Source: Streptomyces sp. NBC_01314 (GTDB lineage Bacteria > Actinomycetota > Actinomycetes > Streptomycetales > Streptomycetaceae). Taken from it: a stretch of 64,000 nucleotides of DNA. The stretch is taken from contig NZ_CP108394.1 of NCBI RefSeq assembly GCF_041435215.1, forward strand, positions 11,036,001 through 11,100,000. The letters are read 5' to 3'. The position numbers and the translations under genes were made by a program. This document shows positions 18,207 to 26,618 of this stretch, one piece after another (the stretch's first letter is position 1; every line of letters begins with the position of its first letter). The notes under the pieces were generated by a model that saw only the letters and a list, made by a program, of their open reading frames with translations, was not told where the DNA came from and ran no database searches.

Positions 18207-18803
18207 ATGACCCAGTCAGCTCCGCCGCCGTCCGACGGCAACCCGTTCGCCCAGCAGCCCGTCGATGGCAATCCCTATGCTCAGCAGCCCACCGACGGCA
18301 ACCCGTTCGCCCAGCAGCCCGCCGGCGGCAACCCCTATGCCCAGCAGTCCGGTGCTGCCCTGCCTCCTCCGGTCCCGTTCGCACCCGCGGCCGCGCCGGC
18401 CCGCAACAATCTCGCCCTGGGCCTGGTCGTCGGCGTGGTCATGGCCCTGGTCACCGCTGGTGTCTACGGCGGGATTGTCGGCGCGACCGAGTACGAGATC
18501 GGCTACGCGGCCGTCGGCGTAGGCTTCCTCATCGGCTTCGCGGCGGGCAAGATCGGTGGCACCAACCCAATCCTGCCCGTGGTCAGCGCCCTGCTGTCGC
18601 TCGGCGCGGTCTACCTCGGGCAGCTCATCGGCATCGCGATGTTCGTCGCCGACGATGCCGGCGTCTCCGCGACCTCGCTGTTCACCGAGCAATTCGACGG
18701 GCTGACCGAGGCCTGGAGCGAGACGGCCGACCCGATGACCTTCCTGTTTCTCGCTATCGGCGCGTTCACCGCGTTCTCCAGCGCGAAGAAGGCCGCCCGG
18801 TAA
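18207..18803 (+). CDS. Membrane protein with N-terminal DGNP(F/Y)AQQP repeats
   Basis: This 198-residue protein begins with four tandem ten-residue units of the form DGNP(F/Y)AQQP (about residues 10-47), giving a flexible Pro/Gln-rich cytoplasmic tail. Four hydrophobic segments follow (about residues 71-95, 100-120, 125-147 and 175-193). Pro/Gln tails of this kind are common on actinobacterial envelope proteins and may mediate protein contacts. I do not recognise a specific function. The longer upstream frame lacks a ribosome site, so the ATG at 18207 is preferred. Confidence 0.8.
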   Translation: MTQSAPPPSDGNPFAQQPVDGNPYAQQPTDGNPFAQQPAGGNPYAQQSGAALPPPVPFAPAAAPARNNLALGLVVGVVMALVTAGVYGGIVGATEYEIGYAAVGVGFLIGFAAGKIGGTNPILPVVSALLSLGAVYLGQLIGIAMFVADDAGVSATSLFTEQFDGLTEAWSETADPMTFLFLAIGAFTAFSSAKKAAR

Positions 18804-18941
18804 CAACGCGGGTGCCGTGTGAACACGTAACCCGTGCAGGGTGCATGCGCAGGACACGGCCCGCACTCTGCGCGGCGCCGCAACGTCAAGCAGGCGCCTG
18901 GCCCAGCGCCTGGGTCGGCAGCGACGCCGGTTTTCAGAGCG

Positions 18942-19982
18942 TCAGAGCATCAGCAGCAGCCGCGTGTTCGGTACGAGTTTGCGGTTCACGCTGGTGCTCT
19001 GCACGAAGATCGTGAAGTCGTCGTTGTGGTCCGGCTTGACGCGGACTTCCGTGTTCGGCAGGCCGAGCAGAGCTCGGGCCGCGGGCCCTGTGTACACCCG
19101 GTCCGTCTTCTTCTCCAGCACCGCGATCTGCTTCCTCGCTTGGACCTTCTCCGACTTGCTCAGCTGGTAGAACGCACCACCGGTACGGTAGGTGTGCCCG
19201 CATTCGACGACCCAGTCCCGGATCGCCGCGTCACGGGCCACCGGGATCAGCTGGTACTCCGACGGATCCACCGGGGTGAGGCCGGCCGCCTTGATGGTGT
19301 CCTTGTTGACCGCCTCCGCTCCGGTGGAGAACACCGCTCGCGATCCCCGGATGCCCTGGGTACGGCCCACCATGAAGTTCTCGGTGGCCTGCCGGATGAC
19401 CTGCCCGGCCTCCTCCAGACCCTGTGTGCTCGTGGCGTCCCAGATGGCGATGTTGTCCTTCGGGAAACCGCACTGCATGGCCTCGCGCTTGCCCATCTGG
19501 TCTGGCACAAGGACGGCCAGCGTCCAGTTGTCCTCCTGCGTCGCGATCATCTCGGCCACGGCTTTGACCAGTTCACGCGGATCCCTGGCAGGGGCATCCG
19601 GGCCGCGATGGCTTGCGTTCTCCTGCCCGTCGGTCAGTACGAACGTCAGGAAGCTGTGGTCGCCGTACAGTTGAGCCGTCTGCGCCAGCTCCCGCTGCGA
19701 CTTCAGTGCGGCCGCCAGCAGAGCAGTCATTCCACCGGCCCGATACAGCTGCTTCAGCGACGGCATCCGCAGCACGTCCTTGTCGTAGATGACGCACTCC
19801 ACCTTGTCCGCGAAGACGTACACCGTGACACGGGTCTCCTGGTCCAGTTCCCCCGACCGGCGGGCAAGGTAGGCGATCTGCTGGTCGGCGACTTCGACGA
19901 CCTTGCTGCTCAGGTGCGACATGGACGAACTGGCATCCAGCACAAGAGCAACGTGATTGATGTAGTTCTGGTTTCCGGACAT
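18942..19982 (-). CDS. von Willebrand factor A domain protein
   Basis: This 346-residue protein has a vWA domain over about residues 9-200 with a complete MIDAS: DASSS at 16-20, the Thr in GGMTALLAA and the Asp in VLTDGQEN. No signal peptide or membrane helix is evident, so it should act in the cytoplasm as a metal-dependent protein-binding module. The C-terminal region (about residues 255-346, with WVVECGHTYRTGGAFYQL and KSEKVQARKQIAVLEKK) is not recognised. No MoxR ATPase partner lies nearby. Confidence 0.85.
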   Translation of the reverse strand: MSGNQNYINHVALVLDASSSMSHLSSKVVEVADQQIAYLARRSGELDQETRVTVYVFADKVECVIYDKDVLRMPSLKQLYRAGGMTALLAAALKSQRELAQTAQLYGDHSFLTFVLTDGQENASHRGPDAPARDPRELVKAVAEMIATQEDNWTLAVLVPDQMGKREAMQCGFPKDNIAIWDATSTQGLEEAGQVIRQATENFMVGRTQGIRGSRAVFSTGAEAVNKDTIKAAGLTPVDPSEYQLIPVARDAAIRDWVVECGHTYRTGGAFYQLSKSEKVQARKQIAVLEKKTDRVYTGPAARALLGLPNTEVRVKPDHNDDFTIFVQSTSVNRKLVPNTRLLLML

Positions 19983-20086
19983 GACAGCTCCCCCTCGTTC
20001 CGACTTGATGTTCCTACCGTCTCACCCACCACTGACAATCGATCTTCGGCGCCCGGACGGGACGAAGGGGTGCGTGAGCCCTTCCG

Positions 20087-20448
20087 GTGCCCCGGAGTTG
20101 GCAGTGGGACGATGGCGGCTCCCGCATCTGCAACGCCCGCTGCGCCGAAGACGCGCGGCGCCCCCAAGCGCAGGAAGCAGCCGAACGCGAGGCCCGGCGG
20201 CGGTGTGCGGGGGCTGCGGGGACCAAATGCACCGACGACCATGGAAGGCCAGCACCAAGGTCGACTGGGGCCACGGGGACAGCCACCCGCACCTGTGCGA
20301 GAACTGCAGGACTGCAGGACTGCAGGACTGCAGGACGCGGGCGCTCGAAGCGGTGCGGAAGGTGGAACGAGCCCAACGCGAGCGCCAGGAGGCGGAGGCG
20401 GCGCAGGCCTCGAAGGCCGGCCGCTGGCTCGGACGTTGGCGCGGCTGA
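20087..20448 (+). pseudogene. Frameshifted small zinc-ribbon-like protein
   Basis: From a GTG at 20087 one frame reads ICNARCAEDARRPQAQEAAE and reaches CAG near 20205. A second frame then continues CGGCGDQMHRRPWKASTKVD, WGHGDSHPHLCENC and a charged helix ending AGRWLGRWRG at 20448. Joined, they give a small basic protein with paired Cys-x-x-Cys clusters that would bind zinc. The break lies near 20200-20215. An eight-base tandem repeat (20303-20334) lies within the second half. It could be a true pseudogene, a sequence error or a phase-variable gene. It diverges from the vWA gene. Confidence 0.45.
20303..20334. repeat. Four tandem copies of ACTGCAGG
   Basis: Perfect octamer repeat. The unit length is not a multiple of three, so gain or loss of copies would change the reading frame of the overlapping zinc-ribbon ORF. 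Confidence 0.95.
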
Positions 20449-20764
20449 CCCGACCAGGCCTCCCGGCAGCGCGAGTTCTTGCCCAGGCGATTGTGGGCAA
20501 GCCCGCGTTGTCGGTAACGGCTGTGAGGCTGGACGACACGACCAGGGACGGTGATCAGATTGGTGAACGCCGCACGGCGGCGCCCCGGCTGTCCTTTGGC
20601 CACCGGGTTGGAGGTTCAGCGGGGCTCGGGGAACTCACGAGATGTCGCGCAGCGGGGGAGGGACCGGAGTTACAGGACAGGGACAACTCGGTGCAACCAT
20701 GTACCACCTGCCCGCGTCTCCGACCGTGCCCAGCGGGATGCGGGGCCATAGAGCGGAGTGTCGA
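20449..20764. other. Intergenic region with no supported gene
   Basis: About 315 bp upstream of the lipoprotein. I see no recognisable gene or strong hairpin. It presumably holds the lipoprotein promoter. Confidence 0.4.
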
Positions 20765-21493
20765 GTGAACCGATTGAGCAGAGGCGCGAGACGGGTGTCC
20801 CAGATGGTTGCCGCAGGGCTCATCGCGGGGATGGTCGTGGCCTGCGGGCCGAAGGATCTGGCTCCGGGAGAGGCAGCCGGGAGTGGGAAGACGGGCAAGG
20901 CATCCGAGCCCGCGACCGCCACACCGGCGAAGACGCCCGCAAGTCCGGCGAAGACGCCAGGCGCTCCTACCAAGACCCCGGTCCCGAAGCCCAGCGACAC
21001 AGCAGCCGATGGCGTCGAGGCCTTGACCTGCGAGCAGTTGCAGAACGCGTCCCTGGAAGGCGGAGGGCTGGAGGGGTACGGCGTTTCGGACGCCGCTCTC
21101 AGCGGAGGACGCTGGGAGGGAGCCGACGGTGTCGTGATCGAGTTGCAGCCGCAGTGCGCCATCGGTGACGTCACCGGGAACAGCGCGCCCGACGCCGTGG
21201 GCGTGCTGAAGATCTCGACCGGCGGCACCGGAAAGTTCTACTCACTGGTGACGTGGCGCAACGACGACGGTACAGCCGTTCCCGCGGCCGCCGCCGAACT
21301 CGGCGACCGCACACCCGTGGTCTCCATCGACATCCCGTCGGCCGGGGGACTGCGACAGGTGACCGTTGTCTACCTGACACGCGGCGACGACGATCCGGCA
21401 GCAGTCGTCACCCTCACCCGTACCGCGGTGTACGAGGTCAGCGAGCCCGCCATGGTCGAACTGCACCACAGCGACGCCCCGTACTCGCCATAG
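20765..21493 (+). CDS. Secreted lipoprotein of unknown function
   Basis: This 242-residue protein starts at a GTG (20765) behind GGAG. It has a basic N-terminus, a hydrophobic stretch and a lipobox ending AGMVVACG, so Cys27 should be lipidated. A Thr/Pro/Lys linker (about residues 40-75, repeating TPAKTPASPAKTPGAPTKTP) spans the cell wall. The C-terminal domain (about 85-235) has GDVTGNSAPDAVGVLKIS and VTVVYLTRGDDDP, which may form a beta-rich fold. The substrate or partner is unknown. The Thr/Pro linker and export signal are the firm observations. Confidence 0.8.
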   Translation: MNRLSRGARRVSQMVAAGLIAGMVVACGPKDLAPGEAAGSGKTGKASEPATATPAKTPASPAKTPGAPTKTPVPKPSDTAADGVEALTCEQLQNASLEGGGLEGYGVSDAALSGGRWEGADGVVIELQPQCAIGDVTGNSAPDAVGVLKISTGGTGKFYSLVTWRNDDGTAVPAAAAELGDRTPVVSIDIPSAGGLRQVTVVYLTRGDDDPAAVVTLTRTAVYEVSEPAMVELHHSDAPYSP

Positions 21494-21513
21494 GAAGACG
21501 CGCCAGAGGAACG

Positions 21514-21612
21514 ATGTCCTACACGGACGACGCTCTGGACCTGGACCGTGAGGACCTGGACGGCTGGACGCTCCACCGACTCCGCCACAACACCCTCACC
21601 CAGGACGCCTAG
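21514..21612 (+). pseudogene. Tyrosine-recombinase (integrase) fragment
   Basis: A 32-codon frame behind AGAGGA reads LDGWTLHRLRHNTLTQDA and stops. WTLHRLRHNTLT matches the HxLRH box around the second catalytic Arg of phage-type integrases (usually HQLRHSALTH). The rest of the enzyme is absent, so this is an integration scar rather than a gene. Confidence 0.6.
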
Positions 21613-22180
21613 AACGACACCTCCACCCCGAGGCCCCTGGCCCGCTCCCGGCATGCCTCCGTCCGGCCCCCGGAGCGGTATGTGCGGTCCGGCGTTGACG
21701 CGGTAGCCCGGCACGTTGCTCAGCGTTTCCCCGGTCGTCCGTCGGCGGGGCTGAGCTGGGGCCCCGCAGTCCTGGCCGGGGCCGTGTCAAGGGTCTTGGC
21801 CACTTGTCGAAGAAGGCGACAATTCCCTCGCCGTTGACGGATCCTCGTCGGCGCAGGCGAGAACGCGACGATGCGAAGGGAGAATGAAACAAACTGCTGC
21901 CGTTTCGGGAAACTGAAACGGCAGACACCGTGGGGGATCGATGCGGGCGATGTTCCTCGCGCGTCTCCGTGAGCCGTTCACCCGCCCGCACTCGCAGCCT
22001 GACCACCACACCAATGGTGTCCGTCAAAGCGGAAGGAACAAGCTCAGTGCGACGTGTGACGGTGTGCCGGACGGTAGCAGGTCAGGGCGGCGGCCATGGC
22101 CAGGCCTCGGCTCTGCCAGTCGTTGCGGACCACGTACGGGATCTTGAGACCACGAGCAGCCCATGGCAGGCTCATGCCGC
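21613..22180. other. Intergenic region with possible decayed coding sequence
   Basis: About 570 bp. On the minus strand around 22040-22170 the frame PYVVRNDWQSRGLAMAAALT looks protein-like but has no recognised family. Nothing else is supported. Confidence 0.35.
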
Positions 22181-22786
22181 ATGATCGAAGAATTCGCGAA
22201 AGACAACCTGTACGGGAGACTGCGGCGGGACCGCAAGGCACTGCTCTGGAAACTCGACGGCTTGTCCGAATACGACGCCCGCCGACCTTTGACAGCGACC
22301 GGGACCAACCTCCTCGGCCTGGTCAAACACGTGGCTACCGTCGAGGCCAGGTACTTCGGCGAGGTCTTCGACCGCCCTTTCCCGGAACCGCTGCCCCGGT
22401 GGCAGGACTCCAACGGCAGCGATCTGTGGGCGACCGAGGACGAGACCCGCGATCAGATCATCGGGTTCTACCGGCGCACGTGGGAACACTCGGACGCGAC
22501 GATCAACGAGCTTCCCCTTGACGCCCCTGGCCACGTGCCGTGGTGGCCGGAGCCTTATCCGAACACGAACCTGTTCGCCGTCATGGTCCATGTCCTCGGC
22601 GAGTCCATCCGGCATGCCGGGCACGCCGATATCCTGCGCGAGGGCCTCGACGGCCGGACCGGGTTGCGCGCCGAACACGAGAAGCAGATCGACGAGGAAG
22701 CCCGTGCAGCCTACTGCGCGAAGATCGAGCAGGCCGCCAGGTCGGCCGCACCGATCAAGGCTCAGAGGTTGTCTCACGTGACTTGA
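22181..22786 (+). CDS. DinB-family protein with its C-terminus altered by an insertion sequence
   Basis: This 201-residue four-helix DinB/DUF664-type protein has HVATVEARYFGEVFDRPFP near residue 50 and a second conserved His in MVHVLGESIRHAGHADI near 145, consistent with the metal-binding His triad. Homologues are metal-dependent thiol-transferase-like or stress proteins. The last residues (QRLSHVT) are encoded by the inverted repeat of the adjoining IS element, so the native stop is gone, though the helical core is intact. The ATG at 22181 is preferred to the upstream one at 22163. Confidence 0.85.
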   Translation: MIEEFAKDNLYGRLRRDRKALLWKLDGLSEYDARRPLTATGTNLLGLVKHVATVEARYFGEVFDRPFPEPLPRWQDSNGSDLWATEDETRDQIIGFYRRTWEHSDATINELPLDAPGHVPWWPEPYPNTNLFAVMVHVLGESIRHAGHADILREGLDGRTGLRAEHEKQIDEEARAAYCAKIEQAARSAAPIKAQRLSHVT

Positions 22787-22800
22787 TGTTCGTGCGGCAT

Positions 22801-24402
22801 GATGCCGGTCGTGGGTGCTGAGCTATCGAAGCGTCTGGTTCCTGATGAACTCTGGTAGCTGGCCGCCCCGTTGCTGCCGTCGTTCGCTGCTCGTCCGCAA
22901 GGTGGTGGGACCGCTCCGTGTGACGAGCGGGCCGTATTCACGGCAGTGGTGTACGCGCTGACCAGCGGCTGTGTCTGGCGGCATCTGCCGCCGACGTTCG
23001 GCACGTCGCCCGCCACCGCGCATCGCCGCTTCACGGTATGTATCGAGGCCGGCCTGTGGCGTCGGCTGCACCGGGCGGTGCTGGACGAACTCGGGGCCCG
23101 GGGCGAGGTGGACTGGACCTCGGCGATCGTGGACGCGGCCTCCGTTCGCGCCAAAAGAGGGGATCGCTGACCGGGCCGAACCCGGTCGATCGCGGCAAGA
23201 AGGGCAGCAAGCTGCACGTGCTGTCCGATGCCCAGGGCATCCCGCTCACCGTCGCCGTGTCCGGCGCGAACATGCACGACAGCCTCGCCCTCAAGCCGCT
23301 CATCCGCGGCATACCCGCCGTCCGGTCCCGCCGGGGACCACGGCGGCGCCGACCCGTCAAACTCCGCGCGGACAAGACACCCCATGCAGCTTTCGGGTCA
23401 AGCAGCTGCCGGGAGTGGAACCGGGTTGGAGATGCTGAACGCCGCTCTAGCCACTGAAGGCGATCGTTTCGTCGAACTTCTGGTGATGGGTCAGGCGGTG
23501 GTGGAGCTGGCCGAGCATGCGGTTGAACAGATTCCGGAGGGCCGCGTGGTGGTGGTCGACGGTGTCCCGTCGGCGGTTGTAGTGGTCGTGTGCGCCGGGT
23601 GAGGCGGTCAGCGCGGCGAATGCCCAGTGTCGGCCGGTTGCGGCCAGGTGGTTGTTCTTGATCCGGCGGTGGGTGACGTGGCGGCTCTTGCCGGACTGGC
23701 GCGTCACGGGTGCGCTTCCGGCATAGGCCTTGCCGGCGTGGGTGAACCGGGCGCGGTTCGTCGCCGATCTCGGCGAGAATCCGTGCACCGGTAAGCGTGG
23801 CCAGGCCGGGGAAGCTCGTGATGATCTCGGCATCGGGATGCCGCAGGAACAGCTCTTCTGCGTCGGATGCGAGGTCGTCGCATGCCTGGCAGGCTGCGTC
23901 GAGCTGGGCAAGGAGGGCGAGTGTCTGCCGTCCCATCGCCTTCTCGACCAGGACGGCTGGCGAAGCCGGCTCTGGCGGGACACTTCAAGCAGCCGGTCGG
24001 TCTCGGCGTCGGTACGGCGACTGGAGTCGACTTGGCAGGGGCCTGAACGGCGTCCGCCTTGTCGAAGCGCTCCTGGCGCTGCGTATGTCCCAGACGTCTC
24101 GCCCTGGCCTCTGCCGACCGGTTCAACTGGGCAACTCACCTGCCTATTAGGCTTACTTCTTTGCCGAAACACCTGGCCTGGCTGCGCGAGCGCGGGCTCG
24201 TCGCGCGCATCGCGAGGCCCGGCATCGAGTCCGGCGAACGCCTCGGTCGGCACCGCTGGAAGATCGAACGGTCGATCGCTTGGCTCTTCGCTACCGCCGC
24301 CTCACCGTCCGATACGAACGAAAGGGCTCGCACTTCCTCGACTTCCTCGGCTTGGCCGCCGTCCTGACCTGCTACAAGAAGCTCGCGAAACTTGCCACGT
24401 GA
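22801..24402 (+). pseudogene. IS5-family transposase, broken by a stop, two frameshifts and an insertion
   Basis: The N-terminal part reads ELSKRLVPDEL, then a TAG at 22857-22859, then FTAVVYALTSGCVWRHLPPT. The frame shifts near 23157 to SLTGPNPVDRGKKGSKLHVL and LKPLIRGIPAV. After the inserted IS110 DNA the C-terminus resumes with LAWLRERGLVARIARPGIES and GERLGRHRWKIERSIAWLF (catalytic Glu region). It then shifts frame again before KGSHFLDFLGLAAVLTCYKK. Confidence 0.85.
23447..24130 (-). pseudogene. IS110-family transposase C-terminal fragment
   Basis: The minus strand encodes LLAQLDAACQACDDLASDAE, then ITSFPGLATLTGARILAEIG, the Transposase_20 helix-hairpin region of IS110 enzymes. It continues in a second frame with RFTHAGKAYAGSAPVTRQSG and KFDETIAFSG at the end. 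At least one frameshift (near 23750) is present and the DEDD catalytic N-terminus is missing. Confidence 0.8.
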
Positions 24403-24550
24403 GACACCCCCTTAACCGAACTGATCTTGGTCGGTTTGCTGGGGCGCCATGCTCACCGGAAGTTACTGGAAAGAATCTTGCTCCGGCCGCGTTTTCGGGC
24501 CTGTTGACGCTGGCAAGAGGTGTCGGAAGGCGTAGGCCTGATGCGGGCCG

Positions 24551-25714
24551 TCAGCGGAACGATCGGAAGAAGGCGCGGATGTCGTCGGTGAACAGGTCGG
24601 GTTCTTCCATTGCGGCGAAGTGACCGCCGCGGTCGAACTCCGACCAGTGGACGATGTTGTGGTCCCGTTTGGCGAGTTGTCGGACAGGGCGGGCCAGGTC
24701 GGCCGCGAAGACTGCCACGCCGGTCGGCGTTTCCAGCGGCTCAGTGCGTGGTGGACGGGAGGGGTGGAAGGCTTCCCAGTAGTGGCGGGCGGATGACCCT
24801 GCGGTGGCCGTGAGCCAGTAGAGCATGACGTTGGTCAGGAGTCGGTCGCGGGTAACGGCGTCCTCGGGAACGGCGGCGCAGTCGGTCCACTCCTTGAACT
24901 TCTCAGCAATCCAGGCGAGCTGCCCGACCGGGGAGTCGGTGAGTGCGTAGGCCAGGGTCTGTGGCCGGGTGCCCTGGATCTTTGCGTAGGCCGACATCTC
25001 GGGCTCCGCCCTGGTCAGCCGGTCGAGCCGCGCTTGGTCGTCGTCGGTGAGTTCGGCTGCTTCGGCCGGGTCGCTGGGAGGGAGCGTCAGCAGGGTGTTG
25101 AGGTGGATGGCGACGACATGGTCGGTGTCGATGGCGGCCAGTTCCCGGGTGATCGCATGCCCCCAGTCGCCGCCTTGTGCGCCGTAGCGATGGTAGCCCA
25201 GGCGCCGCATCAGCTCGGCCCATGCCTTGGCGACGCGGTGCACGTCCCAACCGCCGTCGTGGGTCGGTCCGGACAGCCCGTATCCCGGGATGGTGGGAAT
25301 GACCAGGTGGAAGGCGTCGGCCGAGTCACCGTCGTGGGAGAGGGGCTCGGTCAGGGGGTCGATGACGTCGAGGAACTCCACGATGGATCCGGGCCAGCCG
25401 TGGGTGATCAACAGCGGCAGCGCGTCATTCTGCGCGGAGCGGATGTGCAGGAAGTGGATGTTGGCGTTGTCGATCTCGGTTGTGAACTGGGGTAACCGGT
25501 TCAGATGTGCCTCGTGCTCACGCCAGTTGTAGGAGGTGCGCCAGTGTTCGGCCAGCTCTTTGAGGTAGGCCAGCGGAACTCCCTGGGACCAGCCGGCGTC
25601 GGGCAACTCGTCCGGCCATCTGGTTGCGGCCAGACGGACGGCCAAGTCGTCCAGGTCCGTCTGCGGGATGTCGAGGGTGAAGGGGCGGACGGCGGCGTCT
25701 GCATTCTCAGTCAT
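24551..25714 (-). CDS. Epoxide hydrolase (EHN-type alpha/beta hydrolase)
   Basis: This 387-residue enzyme has the N-terminal EHN lid (RPFTLDIPQTDLDDLAVRLA) followed by an alpha/beta hydrolase core. Visible features are the oxyanion motif LLITHGWPGS (about residue 103), the nucleophile Asp in YGAQGGDWGHAI (about residue 179) and the C-terminal catalytic His in RGGHFAAMEEP (about residue 369). It should open epoxides to diols. The start at 25714 overlaps the upstream HTH gene by four bases (ATGA), making a translationally coupled pair. Expression probably depends on the palindrome at 26148. Confidence 0.92.
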   Translation of the reverse strand: MTENADAAVRPFTLDIPQTDLDDLAVRLAATRWPDELPDAGWSQGVPLAYLKELAEHWRTSYNWREHEAHLNRLPQFTTEIDNANIHFLHIRSAQNDALPLLITHGWPGSIVEFLDVIDPLTEPLSHDGDSADAFHLVIPTIPGYGLSGPTHDGGWDVHRVAKAWAELMRRLGYHRYGAQGGDWGHAITRELAAIDTDHVVAIHLNTLLTLPPSDPAEAAELTDDDQARLDRLTRAEPEMSAYAKIQGTRPQTLAYALTDSPVGQLAWIAEKFKEWTDCAAVPEDAVTRDRLLTNVMLYWLTATAGSSARHYWEAFHPSRPPRTEPLETPTGVAVFAADLARPVRQLAKRDHNIVHWSEFDRGGHFAAMEEPDLFTDDIRAFFRSFR

Positions 25715-26133
25715 TCGGTGTCCTCTCCTTCGGGTTGTCCGGCGAGTGTGCGGGCGGCTGCGGTGTCGGTTTCGTCCCAACCCCAGTGGCCGTCACGCTG
25801 CGGCTCGGCTTGTTCGTCGATCCAGCGGTTGTGCGCCTCCCACGCGGCCTGCTTACTGGTTCCCAGGGCTGAACCAATCTGCGACCACGAAGCGCCGACC
25901 CTGCGCGCCGAGCGCACGGACAACTGGCGCCCGTAGCCCGCCTTCCTCGCGATGACTTCACCCAGCGCCAGAAGCTCCAATGCCTCGCCGCGTGTCAGAG
26001 ACTCTGCGCCGGGGTCGGGTGGACTGTCCTCATCGACCGGTGACGCCAAGGCGTCGCGGGCCCGTAGCACGTCATAGCGCGCGACCGCGGTCAGCAGCGT
26101 GAACTGGCGTTCAAGCTCGTCAGGGGTAGGCAT
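25711..26133 (-). CDS. HTH protein, likely regulator of the epoxide hydrolase operon
   Basis: This 140-residue protein has a helix-turn-helix-like segment at about residues 75-105 (ARRVGASWSQIGSALGTSKQ, then AAWEAHNRWID), reminiscent of small actinobacterial HTH proteins that test chromosome or operator sites. The N-terminal half is helical and acidic. It lies first in the operon, four bases overlapping the epoxide hydrolase, and 15 bp downstream of a perfect 34-bp palindrome, so autoregulation through that site is plausible. No ligand domain is recognised. Confidence 0.75.
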   Translation of the reverse strand: MPTPDELERQFTLLTAVARYDVLRARDALASPVDEDSPPDPGAESLTRGEALELLALGEVIARKAGYGRQLSVRSARRVGASWSQIGSALGTSKQAAWEAHNRWIDEQAEPQRDGHWGWDETDTAAARTLAGQPEGEDTE

Positions 26134-26147
26134 GACACCGAGTGTTG

Positions 26148-26181
26148 CGTCAAGTCACCTTGACGTCAAGGTGACTTGACG
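26148..26181. promoter_or_regulatory. Perfect 34-bp palindromic operator
   Basis: The half-site is CGTCAAGTCACCTTGAC and the full site reads identically on both strands. It contains GTCAAG/CTTGAC motifs arranged twice per half. It begins 15 bp upstream of the HTH gene start at 26133, where a repressor would block the promoter. Confidence 0.85.
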
Positions 26182-26199
26182 TTGGTGCTCGCCCTTCCG

Positions 26200-26460
26200 T
26201 CAGCTGCCCGGCGTGCGTCGGCCGACGGATGGGTGGAAGTCGGACTCGCCGAGGCTGGTGGCGGTGTGTTCGGCGGTCATCTCACGCATCGAGGAGAGCT
26301 TGTCTTCGGCGGCGGCCAAGCTTGTCTCGATGGCGGCGACCTCACCGAGCCATCCTTGCTCTTTTGCTTCCTTCAGGCGGTCGAGGAGGTTGTCGTGGAC
26401 ATCGTCGAGGCGATGCATCTGGTCTGGAACGGGCCGAAGCTGGGGACATCTGACGCACGC
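26200..26460 (-). pseudogene. Integrase-like C-terminal tail fragment (copy 1)
   Basis: The minus strand encodes HRLDDVHDNLLDRLKEAKEQ then GWLGEVAAIETSLAAAEDKL, a coiled-coil-like helix pair. The same pattern occurs in a second fragment at 28480-28729 (LQEIHANLIDRLQEAKDQ, HWLGEVAAITTTMAAAAQKL). I associate it with the C-terminal tails of Streptomyces site-specific recombinases, but from memory only. A stop codon interrupts the frame near 26475. Confidence 0.5.
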
Positions 26461-26618
26461 TTATCCGAACTGCCCCAGCTGGACGACCGGTAGGGCGGAT
26501 CGCGGTCGAGTTGCTGAAAGTAGTGGGCAGAAATCTTGGAGCCTGGGAACAGTCGAGCGTGTCGCGCCGCTGGCGCCTGCCTGATCGCCTATGAGAAGCC
26601 ATCCGGGGACAGGAGAAA

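Larger units (their letters stand above)
22768..24410 (+). mobile_element. IS5-family element interrupted by an IS110 fragment
   Basis: The left end carries TTGTCTCACGTGAC (about 22769-22782) and the right end CCACGTGAGACA (24395-24406), which are inverted copies sharing the core GTCTCACGTG with one mismatch. Between them lies an IS5-type transposase in two pieces (22801-23380 and about 24160-24400), separated by a minus-strand IS110 transposase fragment of about 0.75 kb. The element is inactive. Confidence 0.75.
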
